From Nepenthes gracilis (lineage: Eukaryota; Streptophyta; Magnoliopsida; Caryophyllales; Nepenthaceae): DNA of 64,000 nucleotides. Below, one piece after another: positions 1-10,690 of this stretch. How positions within the stretch are numbered: the first letter of the stretch is position 1; each line of letters opens with the position of its first letter. The notes beneath the pieces were generated by a model that worked only from the letters and a program-made list of their open reading frames with translations, did not search any database and was not told the DNA's origin. Where the stretch lies: NCBI GenBank assembly GCA_033239525.1, contig BSYO01000011.1:6539973-6603972 (forward strand). The letters run 5' to 3'. A program made the translations under genes and the position numbers.

Positions 1-1468
1 GGTCGAGGACAATGCCGCCAACTTGTGCTGCATTGGCGACTGGCTCACCAGAGAGGCATTTGAGAGAGTTGAGTGGGAGGCAAGCGTGGAAGGAGACGAT
101 GAAGAGGTCCCTAAAATGCCTTTTTGCTGCAACAAAAGAAGGTGAAAAGATCTAGTCACCGTGACTCTCCTAACGGGTTATTCAGTGGGGCCAAGCCGTC
201 CTCTCCCCTTCTACCCATTTTAGGGGAAGTTAGGAAAATTAAGGCCATCTACGCGAAGGTGTCTCGCTAGCCTGTGGGAGAATTTTCATGTCAAGTAGTT
301 GCTGATGAGTCGGGTTCGTCCGCTATGGAGAGCCTCCATCTATCCCTATTGGGGATATCAATAATCCCGCACAGGGTGAACCGCTTGAGCCAATCAACAC
401 CTTGGCGGTAGCTGAGCATGATGTCCTAATCTCCATCCCCTCATCGCCTAAGGACTACATCCCTAGGCCTCCCGTTGTTTTTGTTGGGCAGGCAGTGCCA
501 AGTGGATGGGCCATGGAGGAGATGACTGAGCGAGCTAGAGGCTGAGGCTGTCGGGAACATCATGCCGGGGAATGGTGAGTTTCTTGCGAGACCAGACCCC
601 ATCCCTTCTTCATTGCCCTTCTTGGACATAGTAGAGCTTCATGCCACTTTTTCTATAGGAGTGGATGACGTCGAGGTTGGCGATCTAGGTAAACCCGCAA
701 GGGCTCCAACCTTACTCAAGTATGGCATCCCTTTAGATAGTGTGGAGCCGAGTGCCATCCGAGCAGCCAAAGTGCATGTTGAGAGTTATCCTGAGGACAG
801 CATTGCGGAGGCGTTTGCAGCCTTAGAGAACTAGGTGCTTCGCCTTTGGCTTCACTTCCTGCGACTCCTTTGGAACCACTTGTGGAGGAGTGGTCTTTTA
901 CTGAGGTACAGATCTTGCTGTCTCTCTTTCCTCACTCTTGTTGTTGTCTTCATCTGATCACCTGTTTTTCGCTTGTAGTCACAAGAGGGGCTCCGCTGCA
1001 CTAGTGGGACGCTGAGATCTTGTGCTTGTCGCAGGCATGCATTATTTGACTGCGCTTAGAGAGATGGAAGAGTAGGTAGCTCGCCTCAACCTTGAACTAT
1101 CCAAACTTAAGGTGAGATCCCAAGAGCTCATAGAGGAGAAGTCTCAGGCCCTGGATCCAATTGCCTTTCTCGAGGATGAGCTCTATGTGGTCGAGCATCG
1201 CCTTGCTAAACTTTGGGGCTAGTGCATGCATCTTGTGGACAAGCTAAGGGCCCAAATTAGCCGAGGAGAGGTTAGACCACTGCTGACTGGCAGGTTTCGG
1301 GACCGTGTTTCCCTCTACAGGCGGATTGTGTCTCTAGTCGATCCTAACTTTCCCTTGGGGTTCCTTGACCCCAGGAATGTCGAAGCGCTGTGTAGGTCTG
1401 ATTTGACAAATTTCTCAGGGTCAATCACAGAGCTTCCACCACATCCATCGAGGGGCTCCACCTTTTAG
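1..1468 (+). pseudogene. Antisense ORF (aORF) of Tat element A, 3' part
   Basis: This coding remnant lies on the strand opposite to A's gag-pol, between integrase and the missing 3' LTR. Exon 1 reads through a Pro/Ser/Glu-rich stretch ending about base 905 in ...PLVEEWSFTE. A 73-bp intron (906-978) follows. Exon 2 reads a coiled-coil-like region (VARLNLELSKLK..., EEKSQALDPIAFLEDEL) and then a C-terminal block ending in FPLGFLDPRNVEAL and SDLTNFSGS. The stop is at 1466-1468. The C-terminal block matches the corresponding minus-strand ORF in element B (FPMGFLDSQNE, SELTKFSAS) and, more weakly, element C. In-frame stops near 1071 and 1220 and shifts in the first 560 bases show decay. The function of aORF proteins in Tat elements is not established. 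Confidence 0.65.
906..978 (+). other. Predicted intron in aORF of element A
   Basis: GTACAG at 906 and a pyrimidine-rich tract ending CGCTTGTAG at 978 give canonical GT-AG ends. Splicing joins two stretches that otherwise lie in different frames. The aORF of element C has a 77-bp GT-AG intron at the equivalent place. Inferred from sequence only. Confidence 0.55.
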
Positions 1469-2430
1469 GAAAATGACTATACAAAGGTAGGTTGTTGTGC
1501 TTGATCGCTGGTTGACAGGCCTTCTTTGTACATATCAACACTTTAATAAACAGCTCGATCATTTCTTGGCCATTGTTTTGGATGTCTTTGGTTATATGCT
1601 GATCTGTTATCATCCCATCACTGGTTTTGTTTGCCGACTAAGAATTATTGCTATCGTCACCAGGCTTGGTGAGGATCGAGGTTCTGATTTTGCTCATTCC
1701 TATGAGAGGAAGTTGTAGCACCTTGAATTTATGGGGCAATGCTCTTTCCTGTGAGTGGACGTCATCACACCTCTGTTGGTGAGCCTCACTAGGGCCAACT
1801 GGGTTTCTTTGCTGTAGTTGTCTAACTTTGGTAAAATTGAGGTCGTCATTCATACAAAACCTCTAGTGCTCGGTCTCACTGGGGGAACATTGTCGCTTTT
1901 GCGCTTTTGATTCTAATTCACCAATCATTAATGGTACTTATTTCTATCGGAGGAAGTTGTTGCACGCATACTGATAAATTTCCCTAGTGTTTGTTATGGC
2001 CGTCTACATGGGGAGGTCCGACTTTTGTTCGCGAGCCCTTTGGCCATGACATTTGACCGCGCTTGGGCCGCTCGACTATTGAAGCCAAGGTTTGGGTTTT
2101 ACCTTAGTAGGGTAGTTAGCAAGAAAAGTGTTTTCTCCCGACTTTGGGGTGGTCTAGGTCATTTGATCTTATACGATGACATGTGAGCACTTGTATGAAC
2201 AAACAAAGATTAAGCAAACTATTAATTTATTAAATGGAACGTGGTACCTTCTACAAGCATTCCTAATGATGCATGCCGAACTTACTGTATTTGGGGAGGA
2301 GTTATTGGTAATATTTCTTGAGGTGGATGGCATTATATATCCTTGAGACTGGTTTTTCATCTTGAGTGTATAGCTTATATGCACCGCTTCAGAGAATCGC
2401 TGAGATGAGGAACGATCCCTCCAAATTTGA
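1469..2430. other. Spacer between aORF and integrase of element A
   Basis: No coding signal is convincing here. Just after the aORF stop there is an AATAAA-like word (about 1545-1550, TTTAATAAAC) that could serve as the aORF poly(A) signal. The rest is the untranslated 3' region of element A between pol and the antisense gene. Confidence 0.4.
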
Positions 2431-3330
2431 GGAAAGTTTGTTCTTATTGGTGTTGTTACTAGTGGCCTCTATGTTTTGTAGAATGAGGTTCCCCATCTCA
2501 AATTGGCGTACTTTCCCCTCTTATTATAGTATCAAGTGATTCATTGCTGATAAGCCGTTGTGCACATCTTGGCAGCCTCCTTGGCTTCTTTGAGTAGGTT
2601 GAAATATTATTTGAGTTGTTGGGAGTTACTAAGCGAATTTAAATTCTCGACCCTGAGGTTGAGTATTCTGATCTCTATTGGGATCACCGCTTCAGTCCCA
2701 TATTATAGACTAAAGGGTGTCTCGTATATAGGTTCCTTTGCTGTCGTTCGGTACGACTAGGACACAGAAGGTAGCTCGTTCATTCAAGAACCCCTGACGT
2801 CTTCTAGCTTCATCTTTAGTTCGTGTAATAGAATCCCATTCGAGAATTTCACTTATCCATTCATTTGTGGATAGACGATGGAAGTGTGAACCAGCATTAT
2901 TTCCAAAGTCAAACAGTACTTGGTAAAGTATTTTATGGTGAATTGGATTCTGTTATTGGTCACTATTACCTCAAGAATTCTAAATCTGCGAACAATGCCC
3001 TGCTGAACGAATTCTATTGCATTCTGTTCGAATATTCGAGCTAGTGGAGAGATTTTGACCCACTTTGTGAAGTAGTTGATACCAACTATAATAAATTTTC
3101 TCTATTGGATGCAATGGAGAACTGGCCGAGCCCATTGGGCGAATGACCATAGTGCTTGTAGGGCCTGCAACTCCATGGGCGGTTGATGAGGAATGTTGTT
3201 GTGGACTTGGCAATTTTTGTACCTCATCACGTATTCCACAGTGTCTCGCTTTATTGTCGGCCAATAATAGCCCTACTGCATTATCTTAAAGGTAATATTC
3301 TTGCCACCAATGTGTGACTTACAAATATCA
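2430..3330 (-). pseudogene. Integrase remnant of Tat element A
   Basis: The minus strand reads GYYWPTIKRDTVEYV followed by a C-X2-C-like YKNCQ, the zinc-binding end of a gypsy integrase. It continues with the core: VGINYFTKWVK, then VIVTNNRIQFT, then YPQMNG. These match the same blocks in elements B-D. Integrase inserts the cDNA into the host chromosome. A stop in the GYYW line, another before RKFIIVG, and substitutions in core blocks show it is dead. The ends are set by similarity to B and are approximate. Confidence 0.75.
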
Positions 3331-3699
3331 AAACGTACATCACCTCGCTCGAAGTCAATTTCTTTTGGCATAAGGCATTGCAAGTACAGGGTGGAGTACC
3401 CATAATGGTATAATTTTTCTTCCACAATGGTGTACTAGCCCGTCATCTTTTTCATGCCTTTAGCTTCCTCCGAGTTTTTTGACAGAGTACCGTCGGTGAT
3501 ATATCTTTGATATGGGGTCATCGAGGTTTCATTGTTTGTATTTGTAGCACGTCTTGCTCAGGCTTCTCTATGCTTGGGGTGGTCAGAAAATCTCGCATGT
3601 CTCGGGAGTACTGTTCTGGATTTTCGGTTCCGCTGTCTTTGCCAACTGGTCTGCTTTTTAGTTATCTTCTCTCAGGTTATGCATTATCTCGACCTTGTT

Positions 3700-4560
3700 A
3701 AACATGAGCTCCATGTCTTTTATTCTAGCAAGATATTTCACAAGCATAGGGCTAGACACCTTAAAATTCTCAAGGATTTAGTTGATGACCAACTTAGAGT
3801 CGCTGTAGATAGTTAGATTCTTTAGTGAGCATTCCTTTTCCAATCGGAGTCCGAAAAATTGGCGACATTATTAGTGGCAAAAAATTTGAGGGTCACTAAA
3901 TATTTCGTTTCTTACCAGCCAGGAGTTCTCAAGACCATGCTTGCTCCACTAGCCGATTGTGTCTATGACACGTCTACGTGTAGCGTCCAAGTTGAAGCTT
4001 CCCGTTGCTGGTGGGCATTTTCACCGGGACAGTGGGTATCTGAAATCGGGGTTATCATTTCAAATATGAAGTCTGTGAGAGCTTGACCCTTAATGGCCAG
4101 CCTCGGTCTCAACTCTACATCAAACTCGCCCAATTTGATGACCCATTTAACCAGTCATCCAAACGTGTCGGGTTTTGTAGAATTTCCTTCAAGGGTTGGT
4201 TAGTGAGGATGATGATCTTATGTACCAAGAAGTCCAGCTACAATTTTTTAGTAGAATAAACGAGCGCTAAGGCGATCCTTTCATGTGTGAGTAACAGGTC
4301 TTGGTATTCGTTAGGGTTTTGCTGACGTAATAGATCGGGTGTTATACATCAAATTGCCACCAGATTAGGACTGAGTTTAATGCCATGTCTAAAACTGCTA
4401 GATAAGGTACAGGTCTTCGTCTTCTTTCAGTGACATCAAAAGAGGGGGACTAGCAAGATATTCTTTCAGCTCTTGGAAGGTCGCCCAGCAATTGGCTATC
4501 AACTAGAAGCCATTTGTCTTTATTCCTTTCAGGGCTTTGAAGAATTTGAGATATTTTTCT
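3700..4560 (-). pseudogene. RNase H and archaeal-type RNase H remnants, element A
   Basis: Minus-strand reading gives the gypsy RNase H segment around 4130-4500 (YYVSKTLTN...YSHMK) and then a second RNase H-like segment toward 3700, aligned by order with the WTLHVDGSS...EYE blocks of B-D. Two consecutive RNase H domains, the second of archaeal type, are a hallmark of the Tat lineage. They degrade the RNA strand during reverse transcription. Several stops interrupt both domains. Confidence 0.6.
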
Positions 4561-5010
4561 GCCAATTTCGCTAGGAAGTGGGAGAGCGCTGTGAACCTTT
4601 CAGTAGCCACTGGACTTCCCTCACATTTTGAGGCAGGACCATGTCCATAATGGCTTTATTTTCTTAGGATTTACCTCGATCGATCACTGAGAAACAATAA
4701 AGGCTAAGAATTTCCCAAAAGCTACTCCGACAATATATTTAGCCGGGTTCAGCTTCATTTGGTGCACTTAGAGTACTCCAAATTTCTCATTGAGGTCGTA
4801 GATATGGTCAACGATGGTTAGCTTTTGATGAGCATGTCATCAATATATACCTCCATATTTCGGCCGATTTGGACTTTGAATATCTTGTTCACGAGCCGCT
4901 AGTATGTGGCACCTATATTTTTCAGATCAAAAGTTATGTCCTTGTGGCAGTATGCCACTTGATTTGTCATGAAAAAAGTGTACTCTTCATATTAGAAATT
5001 TATCCGGATA
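4560..5010 (-). pseudogene. Reverse transcriptase remnant, C-terminal part, element A
   Basis: The minus strand reads EEYTFFMTNQVAYCHK, NIGATY, a stop, RLVNKIF, then QIGRNMEVYIDDMLI. The YIDD catalytic motif is intact at 4836-4847. The reading ends abruptly at about 5010 where foreign sequence starts. The N-terminal half of the same RT resumes on the far side at about 7376, so this gene was split by an insertion. Confidence 0.85.
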
Positions 5011-5014
5011 TAAT

Positions 5015-7139
5015 TGTAAACCGTGTCACATCTAAGGTACAAAATACACAGGTCAATAAATAAAATTCACGATATAAAAATCTAATAAATTTATCAACAA
5101 TAAAACCTAACCTGGACGTGATATTCCATATATACACAAGATCCAACACAAAACAATTAGCATAGGAACTCATCAGATATAAATTTTGACATCATAAAAA
5201 GAGATATGTTATCTATACATCACAAAGGAGGTATCCAACACAACGACAACTCTTCAATATAATATAACTACTCTAAAATACCTTATATATGGACCAAGGC
5301 CCTCATCCGGTTATAAATAATAATTATATTGTACTTTCAAGATCTTAAATATAACCAATATAGACATCTCTACTTACTAAAAAAGATATGCCACATCAGA
5401 TCATGTTCAAGCTTCTGCAATCATATCTAGTTACTAGTATGAAGGGATAAAATATGAAAACGTGAGCCTAAAACTCAACAAGTATTATCATATAAAATAA
5501 TATATATAAATTAGACAGAATGAGATACCACATATAAACGTATAAAACAAACCATAAGGTCCGTCAAATTTATTGAAAATCGAGGAGATATTTTGTACTA
5601 AATTATTATCCGTATTAAATGGTTCTTTCAGGACATAATCATAATAAATAATGATCAGGTAAAATCTCATAGACGATATCATATCATATAATCCAAAGTC
5701 AAATCACATAATTAAAATCGTCACTACATTCATGTGGGACATATACTATAGTCTGGATCTATATCTCGTAATCTCATATGTTGAAATCAAAGCTGAAATG
5801 GAAATATACAAATATAAAGCATTTTTTACAGCTTATCACATATCCATACGTACGAGACATTCCTATTACCTATCTGTGAGTCATTTCACGCATCTCAAAT
5901 CAAAATTAACACAAATGCATGTAGAAATAGAAAACATGTATGAAATTGAAGAACTAAAAATTTAAAATGATAACTTGAGGAAGGGTTACACCGACTCCCG
6001 ATAACCTTGAGCTATATCAATTATAATTTAGGCTGGTGAGTTAGGCCATCTATATACCCTATCTTCAATAAATTGGGAACTTACTCACTATATTTCACTA
6101 CCCGTGAGCTTAGGTGCAACCTAAAATTTATTTATATATTAGGAAGTCCGAATATATTAATTTTTGTTAATTCTTTACAATTGGTCTCATTAAAACATAT
6201 GGGGAAGGTCAAATACATCACAGCTCACCTTCCAATGGGTGGAAGGGAGATCACATATCACAAATACGTCCTTGTTGGGATCATAGTCTCCTTGTTAGGA
6301 GAGGCACCACAAATGCCACATATTGAAAGCCTCAAATTACAAATATCAACCCCTTGAGTTTCAGACCACCTTGGTCCCATAAAGTAACGACCTCATCCCC
6401 CGGCAGCATGCATGCAAACTAATGTAAGGTCTGATTCATAATTCTATAACATTTTATATACGAATATACATATATATATCATCCGGGTTTTCAAAAATAA
6501 CAAAACCCTCCAAATCACAAAGCCTGAACCAAAATTTTATAAATCGATCGATAAATCACACATGTATATACATAATAAATAAATTGGATGTATAGAAAAT
6601 ACATGTATATTAGTAAAATGTCCAAATAGTAGTCAAAACATATTAGAAAAAATGTAGGGTTAGAGGATACTTGTTTTAACCTTATGTTCCACAAATTGGA
6701 AGAAAAGATGCTTTGAGTTACCCGAACCGTGTATTTCTCTCTCTTTAGCCACATGTGCCCTTTCTCTCTCTTCCTGCATGACTTCTCTCTCTCTTGCTGC
6801 TCTACGCTACCTCACCCACGAGCTACCACTACCTCTGCCACCTCTCTTTGCCGCTACCCCTTCCTGGCGCGCTCTCTTTCCTGGCTGCGTGCTGCCGCTG
6901 CCTCTGTCTCCCTTATGGCCGTGTCCCTTCCCAGTGCATTGCCTCCTCTATCCTCGTTGTGCCAACCTACTTTCTTCTCCTCATCTTCTTCTTCTCTCTC
7001 CCTCCTTCCTCTGCCGTGCTGTTCCCTCCCGTGCGCAAACCCTCCATTCTCCTTTCTCTCCATCTCTTCCCTCCCCCTCTTTCTTTCCTTTCTTATTTTC
7101 TTTTTCTCCCTCTGCTTCCTGCGACAATCCTTCTCCCCC

Positions 7140-7206
<67 letters not shown>

Positions 7207-7360
7207 TTTTTTTCTTTTTTATCCTCTTTTTATAATCTAATCGACGCTCGAATGCCAATTCAATTGATTTAAATATACTCTAAAATTTTATTATATATAT
7301 ATTATTAATCAAATGCATCTAATAAATTTCAAAATTAATAAATACCTCTGAAATATATCA
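5015..7360 (-). mobile_element. Probable solo LTR of a Tekay/Del-like gypsy element nested in A
   Basis: A ~2.35 kb block separates the two halves of A's RT. On the plus strand it begins TGTAAACCGTGTCACATC and ends ATATATCA, so it is bounded by TG and CA in either orientation. It has no coding capacity, a long purine-rich leader on the minus strand (CT-rich at 6740-7135 on plus) and blocks that I recall from long Tekay/Del LTRs. A solo LTR left by recombination is the simplest reading. I could not find a clean 5-bp target duplication (ATAAT versus AATAG), so boundaries are within about 10 bp and orientation is inferred. Confidence 0.5.
7140..7206. repeat. (TTA)n microsatellite
   Basis: About 21 uninterrupted TTA units inside the LTR-like insertion, adjoining its CT-rich tract and a T-run. 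Open frames through it encode only homopolymers such as poly-Leu or poly-Tyr and are not genes. Confidence 0.97.
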
Positions 7361-7375
7361 AATAGAGATTCGGTT

Positions 7376-8310
7376 AGTATAGCCAGAATAGGTATCTATG
7401 AAGCTTAATAGCTCGTGACCGGATGTGAAGTCCACCAACAAATCAATCTTCAGCAAAGGAAAAATATCTTTGGGATATGCTTTACTTACATTAGTGAAGT
7501 CAACACACATCCATCACTTCCCATTGCTTTTCTGGACGAGGACTACGTTTAATAGCCAATTTGGGTATTGGACCTCCTTGATAAAACCTACATTGAGCAA
7601 TTTCTTTACCTCTTCTCGAATGGCAATCAACTTCTCTATAGAGTGATTTTTCTACTTTTTTTGGATGTGCTTATAACCGGAATTGAGGGCCAACTTGTAA
7701 ACCATTCTTCTGGTCGGTATCCCTAGCATGTTAGTGGAAGTCCATTGGAAGATATCAAAATTTCATAAAGGAAGGTGATCAACTTCTCACATAGGGGACC
7801 TCCCTGTGAACCCCCGAACTATATACATTTCTCGAGATCATTGGGATCCAATGGGATTTGATTAGTCACATCACTGGACTAGGCTTGTGTAAAGTAGCCT
7901 TGTCTCAATGGTCAAAGTCATTGGCTAGTGGGTTTGGAATCGCTTATGTGATCTAGGACAGGTAGCACGCCTGACCGGTCACTTGGTTGCCCAAGACCTC
8001 TCTGAGGCCATATGCTGTTGGGAATTTCATCTTTTAAGTGTGGGATCGACGTCATTATACTGAAGACGGTTAAGTAGGATTGTCCCAAGATTGCATTGTA
8101 GATCGAGGAGAGGTCGACCACTAGGAACGTGAGCATTTGGGATGCTGTCATTGGGTACATTCCCAATCTGACCTTCAGTTGGATGGCTCCATGGACCGAC
8201 ACCGACTCATTGTCTAGTCTATATATGGGTCCCTCGGTTGACATCATCTCGCTCTTTTTTAATCCAAATTTAAAGTACGCTCAAGTTTTAGCCAGTTGCA
8301 AGAGCTTTCA
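7376..8310 (-). pseudogene. Protease and N-terminal RT remnant, element A
   Basis: From right to left the minus strand reads a protease-like region (PIYRLDNESVSVHGAIQLKV..., LTFLVVDLSSIYNAILGQ) that matches the gypsy protease tail in B-D. It then reads the RT fingers and palm start: WMCVDFTNVSKAYPKD, then DLLVDFTSGHELLSF, then DTYSGY. The RT stops there at about 7376 because of the nested LTR and continues at about 5010. A premature stop in SNGK*W and frame changes show it is not functional. Confidence 0.8.
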
Positions 8311-8599
8311 TTATTGATAAAGATTCATTTCAATTGATATTTAATCATACCGTCCAAAACGAGCACTGATAAACCAGAGGGTTAGAATGAAAAGTTATTA
8401 CATATGCCATACCATTATTGCTAAAACTAATGATATTATTTCTAACTCCTACATCAGCTTCTTACTGCTGGAAACTTTCTTCGATCTGTCAAAGGCAGTA
8501 CTCCTAGTGGTCTTGCAATTACCATGCTGACTATCCCCGGCTACAACCCTGCTCCTCGACTACTATTGCTCCTACTTATCTTCTACTCTACCAAGGGTC

Positions 8600-9600
8600 T
8601 ACCTTAGGTCTTACAGGAACCTGGTGAGATGTCCTTTCCAGATGTGGGCCTTGATCTCTCTTTATAGAGTCCAACATCCTCAATTCTATGACCCGGAGAT
8701 CGATGGTAGAAGTAGTACTTTGATTGATCTCCTCCCGTCAGATTCTTGGATGGTTTGGACCATTTCAAGGACTTCTTATCCTTGATCTGTATGAGGATGT
8801 TGGTCTGGGAGTCATTCAAATGGGTCAGGTTTAGGGGTCTGAACTTCCTTCGAACTTTTGGCTCTATCCTAGGTGCTTCCTGGGATCTAGAGAGTTGGTG
8901 TTGCCTCCGTTTCTTTTCCTCTCGTTCATTGATCCATGGTGGAGTTGGCTTGTGCGCTTTGGTTGTTTTGATTCTTTGCCCTCCTCGGTAGCTAGATAAG
9001 CGTGAGCGATGACCTCAACCTCTTAGAAGGTTTGAGGGTCCTGATAGGCTAAATGTTTGAAGAAGTCACTCGATTTCAAAGTCGCTATAAACATGCTCAA
9101 CTTTACCTAGTCGGTGTGATTGAATATTTTTTGAGTTTTGGTAGTGAATCAGGCCAAGAAGTGCTTTAGTCTTTCGTCTTGCCATTGCCAAAGGTGGACA
9201 AGGCACCTAGGCTGCTTCTCCTTCCTTCGGTTGGAGGCAAACTGTGACAAGAAGCAGTCGGCCAATTCTAAAAATGATCAAATTTAGTTCTGTTGTAGGC
9301 TATAGAATCAAATCCGAGTATCTCCCTTGAGGGTCAGAGGGAAGCAGATACACATGGTGGAGTTATCTAGGCCTTGAAAACCCAATAGGGTGTGAAAGTG
9401 ATCCAAATGGTTCATTGGATCCAAACTCCAATTATAGGTTTTCAGGCTCAGCATCTTGAACTTATGAGGTAGTGGTTGCATTCAAATCTTCATCGTGAAT
9501 AGTGACCTTCTCAGCTCAGTGGTGCATCGATCAGTGCTCCCTGGCCGATGCACTGGCTTGTACCCTATTGCTGATCATGCTTTCCTTTGCAAGTGCGGTG
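8600..9600 (-). pseudogene. gag remnant of element A
   Basis: The zinc-knuckle neighbourhood is seen at 8604-8819 (minus), reading KYYFYHRSPGHRIEDVGLYK. This corresponds to the single CCHC knuckle of Tat gag but with both leading cysteines replaced. Upstream (8990-9500) are broken pieces of the retrotransposon gag domain, matched by order with the better preserved copy in element C. Gag forms the virus-like particle. Confidence 0.6.
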
Positions 9601-9622
9601 GTTAGACTTTTTCAATCGGTTT

Positions 9623-9637
9623 CTATAGATGGTGCCA
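9623..9637 (-). promoter_or_regulatory. Primer-binding site of element A
   Basis: Immediately inside the LTR end, the minus strand reads TGGCACCATCTATAG. The matching sites in the other elements are TGGCATCGTC (B), TAGCACCATC (D) and TGGCACTGTC (C). They resemble the TGGCGCCGT start of plant tRNA-Asp primer sites. Confidence 0.6.
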
Positions 9638-9638
9638 T

Positions 9639-10690
9639 TGATGTGTTCATAGATCCGAATTGTTGTATGGATTAGGTAGTTGTTTGATCTTTTCATATGG
9701 GTTAAATTGAAGCGGATTTGATCTTATTTTCTAATAACCTAAGTCTTACACATCATAACAAATAAATAAGATGTTAGAGAACGATGGGACTTACTTCCGG
9801 TATATCCTCCGATACTTAAATTAAGAATCTTACTCAACAGGATAGAAAGATAGGAAGATGTAAGGAATGTGTGAATGCACGTTAGTAATGGGGGATTGGG
9901 TGTGCCATAGAGGACTGAGCTTTGAGAGTTACGCTTGGCGGGGGAGTAGCTTTGGAGGTAGTGGGCACTTGTAAGTAGAGTGGCTTGATGGAGAGATTGT
10001 ACACTCGCAGGTTGAGTGGCTTGAGAAGTGATACACTCAAGTGTAGAGTGGCTTGAGAAGATGCAATTTGATGCTTTAGAGATGCTTGAAGGTAGGAATT
10101 CTTCATCTCCCTTTCCTCACCAGGGAGAAGAGGGATTTATAGAATTGGAACTGGTCTAGTCTTCCTTGGGCCTCACAACTAATGTTTGTTGCTCCTGTAG
10201 GATTGACTAAACTCTTTTTTTCGAGTGTGCCGCGGGGCAAGTATGGCAATCATGGCTATGTTTGCCCTCCTCGAGTGATACTCTTCGTGGATAGATACTT
10301 TGTGGATATTCATTCAGTTGTCAAGATAGTTGTCGTGACTGCACGTTACAGGATCTTTTTGCCCATGCATGTTGTACTTTCAGGGCTGCAGATGGCTGCG
10401 TGAGGTGGGGCAAACATAGGTGCTGCACTGCATACAATCCTAATCGCCCAATTAGCGTTGAGCAATTCCGAGTCTACCCGTGTAGACCACCCACACCGTT
10501 GCCTGGACCTTTGTCTTGACAGATCGCATTATGGGTCGCATGTGATTTGGGTTTTCCTCCTACTGACGCTGTGCATGCTAGGACTTGATCTCTGACAGGT
10601 GCATGCTAGGCCGTCGTGTCCTTTTCGGGCTTCACTCTAGGCTAGCTGTGAACCATACTATATATGCTATGGCACTAGATGTGTGCCAAA
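9639..10690 (-). repeat. 5' LTR of element A
   Basis: The inner boundary is clear: plus-strand TGATGTG at 9639 is the complement of the LTR's CA end, directly beside the primer site. A minus-strand TATA box, CTATAAATCCC, sits at about 10,133-10,143. Three imperfect copies of GAGTGGCTTGA (9978, 10014, 10046) lie downstream of it in the transcribed part. The outer (U3) end is uncertain, and 10,690 is an estimate from the length of D's LTRs. Confidence 0.6.

Larger units (their letters stand above)
1..10690 (-). mobile_element. Ty3/gypsy Tat-lineage retrotransposon A, left-truncated by window
   Basis: Reading the minus strand from right to left, the order is LTR, primer site, gag, protease, RT, RNase H, archaeal-type RNase H and integrase, followed by an oppositely oriented ORF at 1-1468. 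This order, with two RNase H domains and an antisense ORF downstream of pol, is typical of plant Tat elements. The 3' LTR must lie left of base 1. All domains carry stops or frameshifts, and RT is split by an LTR-like insertion at about 5015-7360. The right boundary is approximate, because the U3 end has no clear TG and no target duplication can be checked. Confidence 0.85.

Noticed and set aside
6729..7272. Open frames of 130-168 codons on both strands
   Set aside because: They are translations of a CT-rich tract and the (TTA)n repeat, giving poly-Leu, poly-Tyr, poly-Ile or poly-Asn. Low complexity, not genes.
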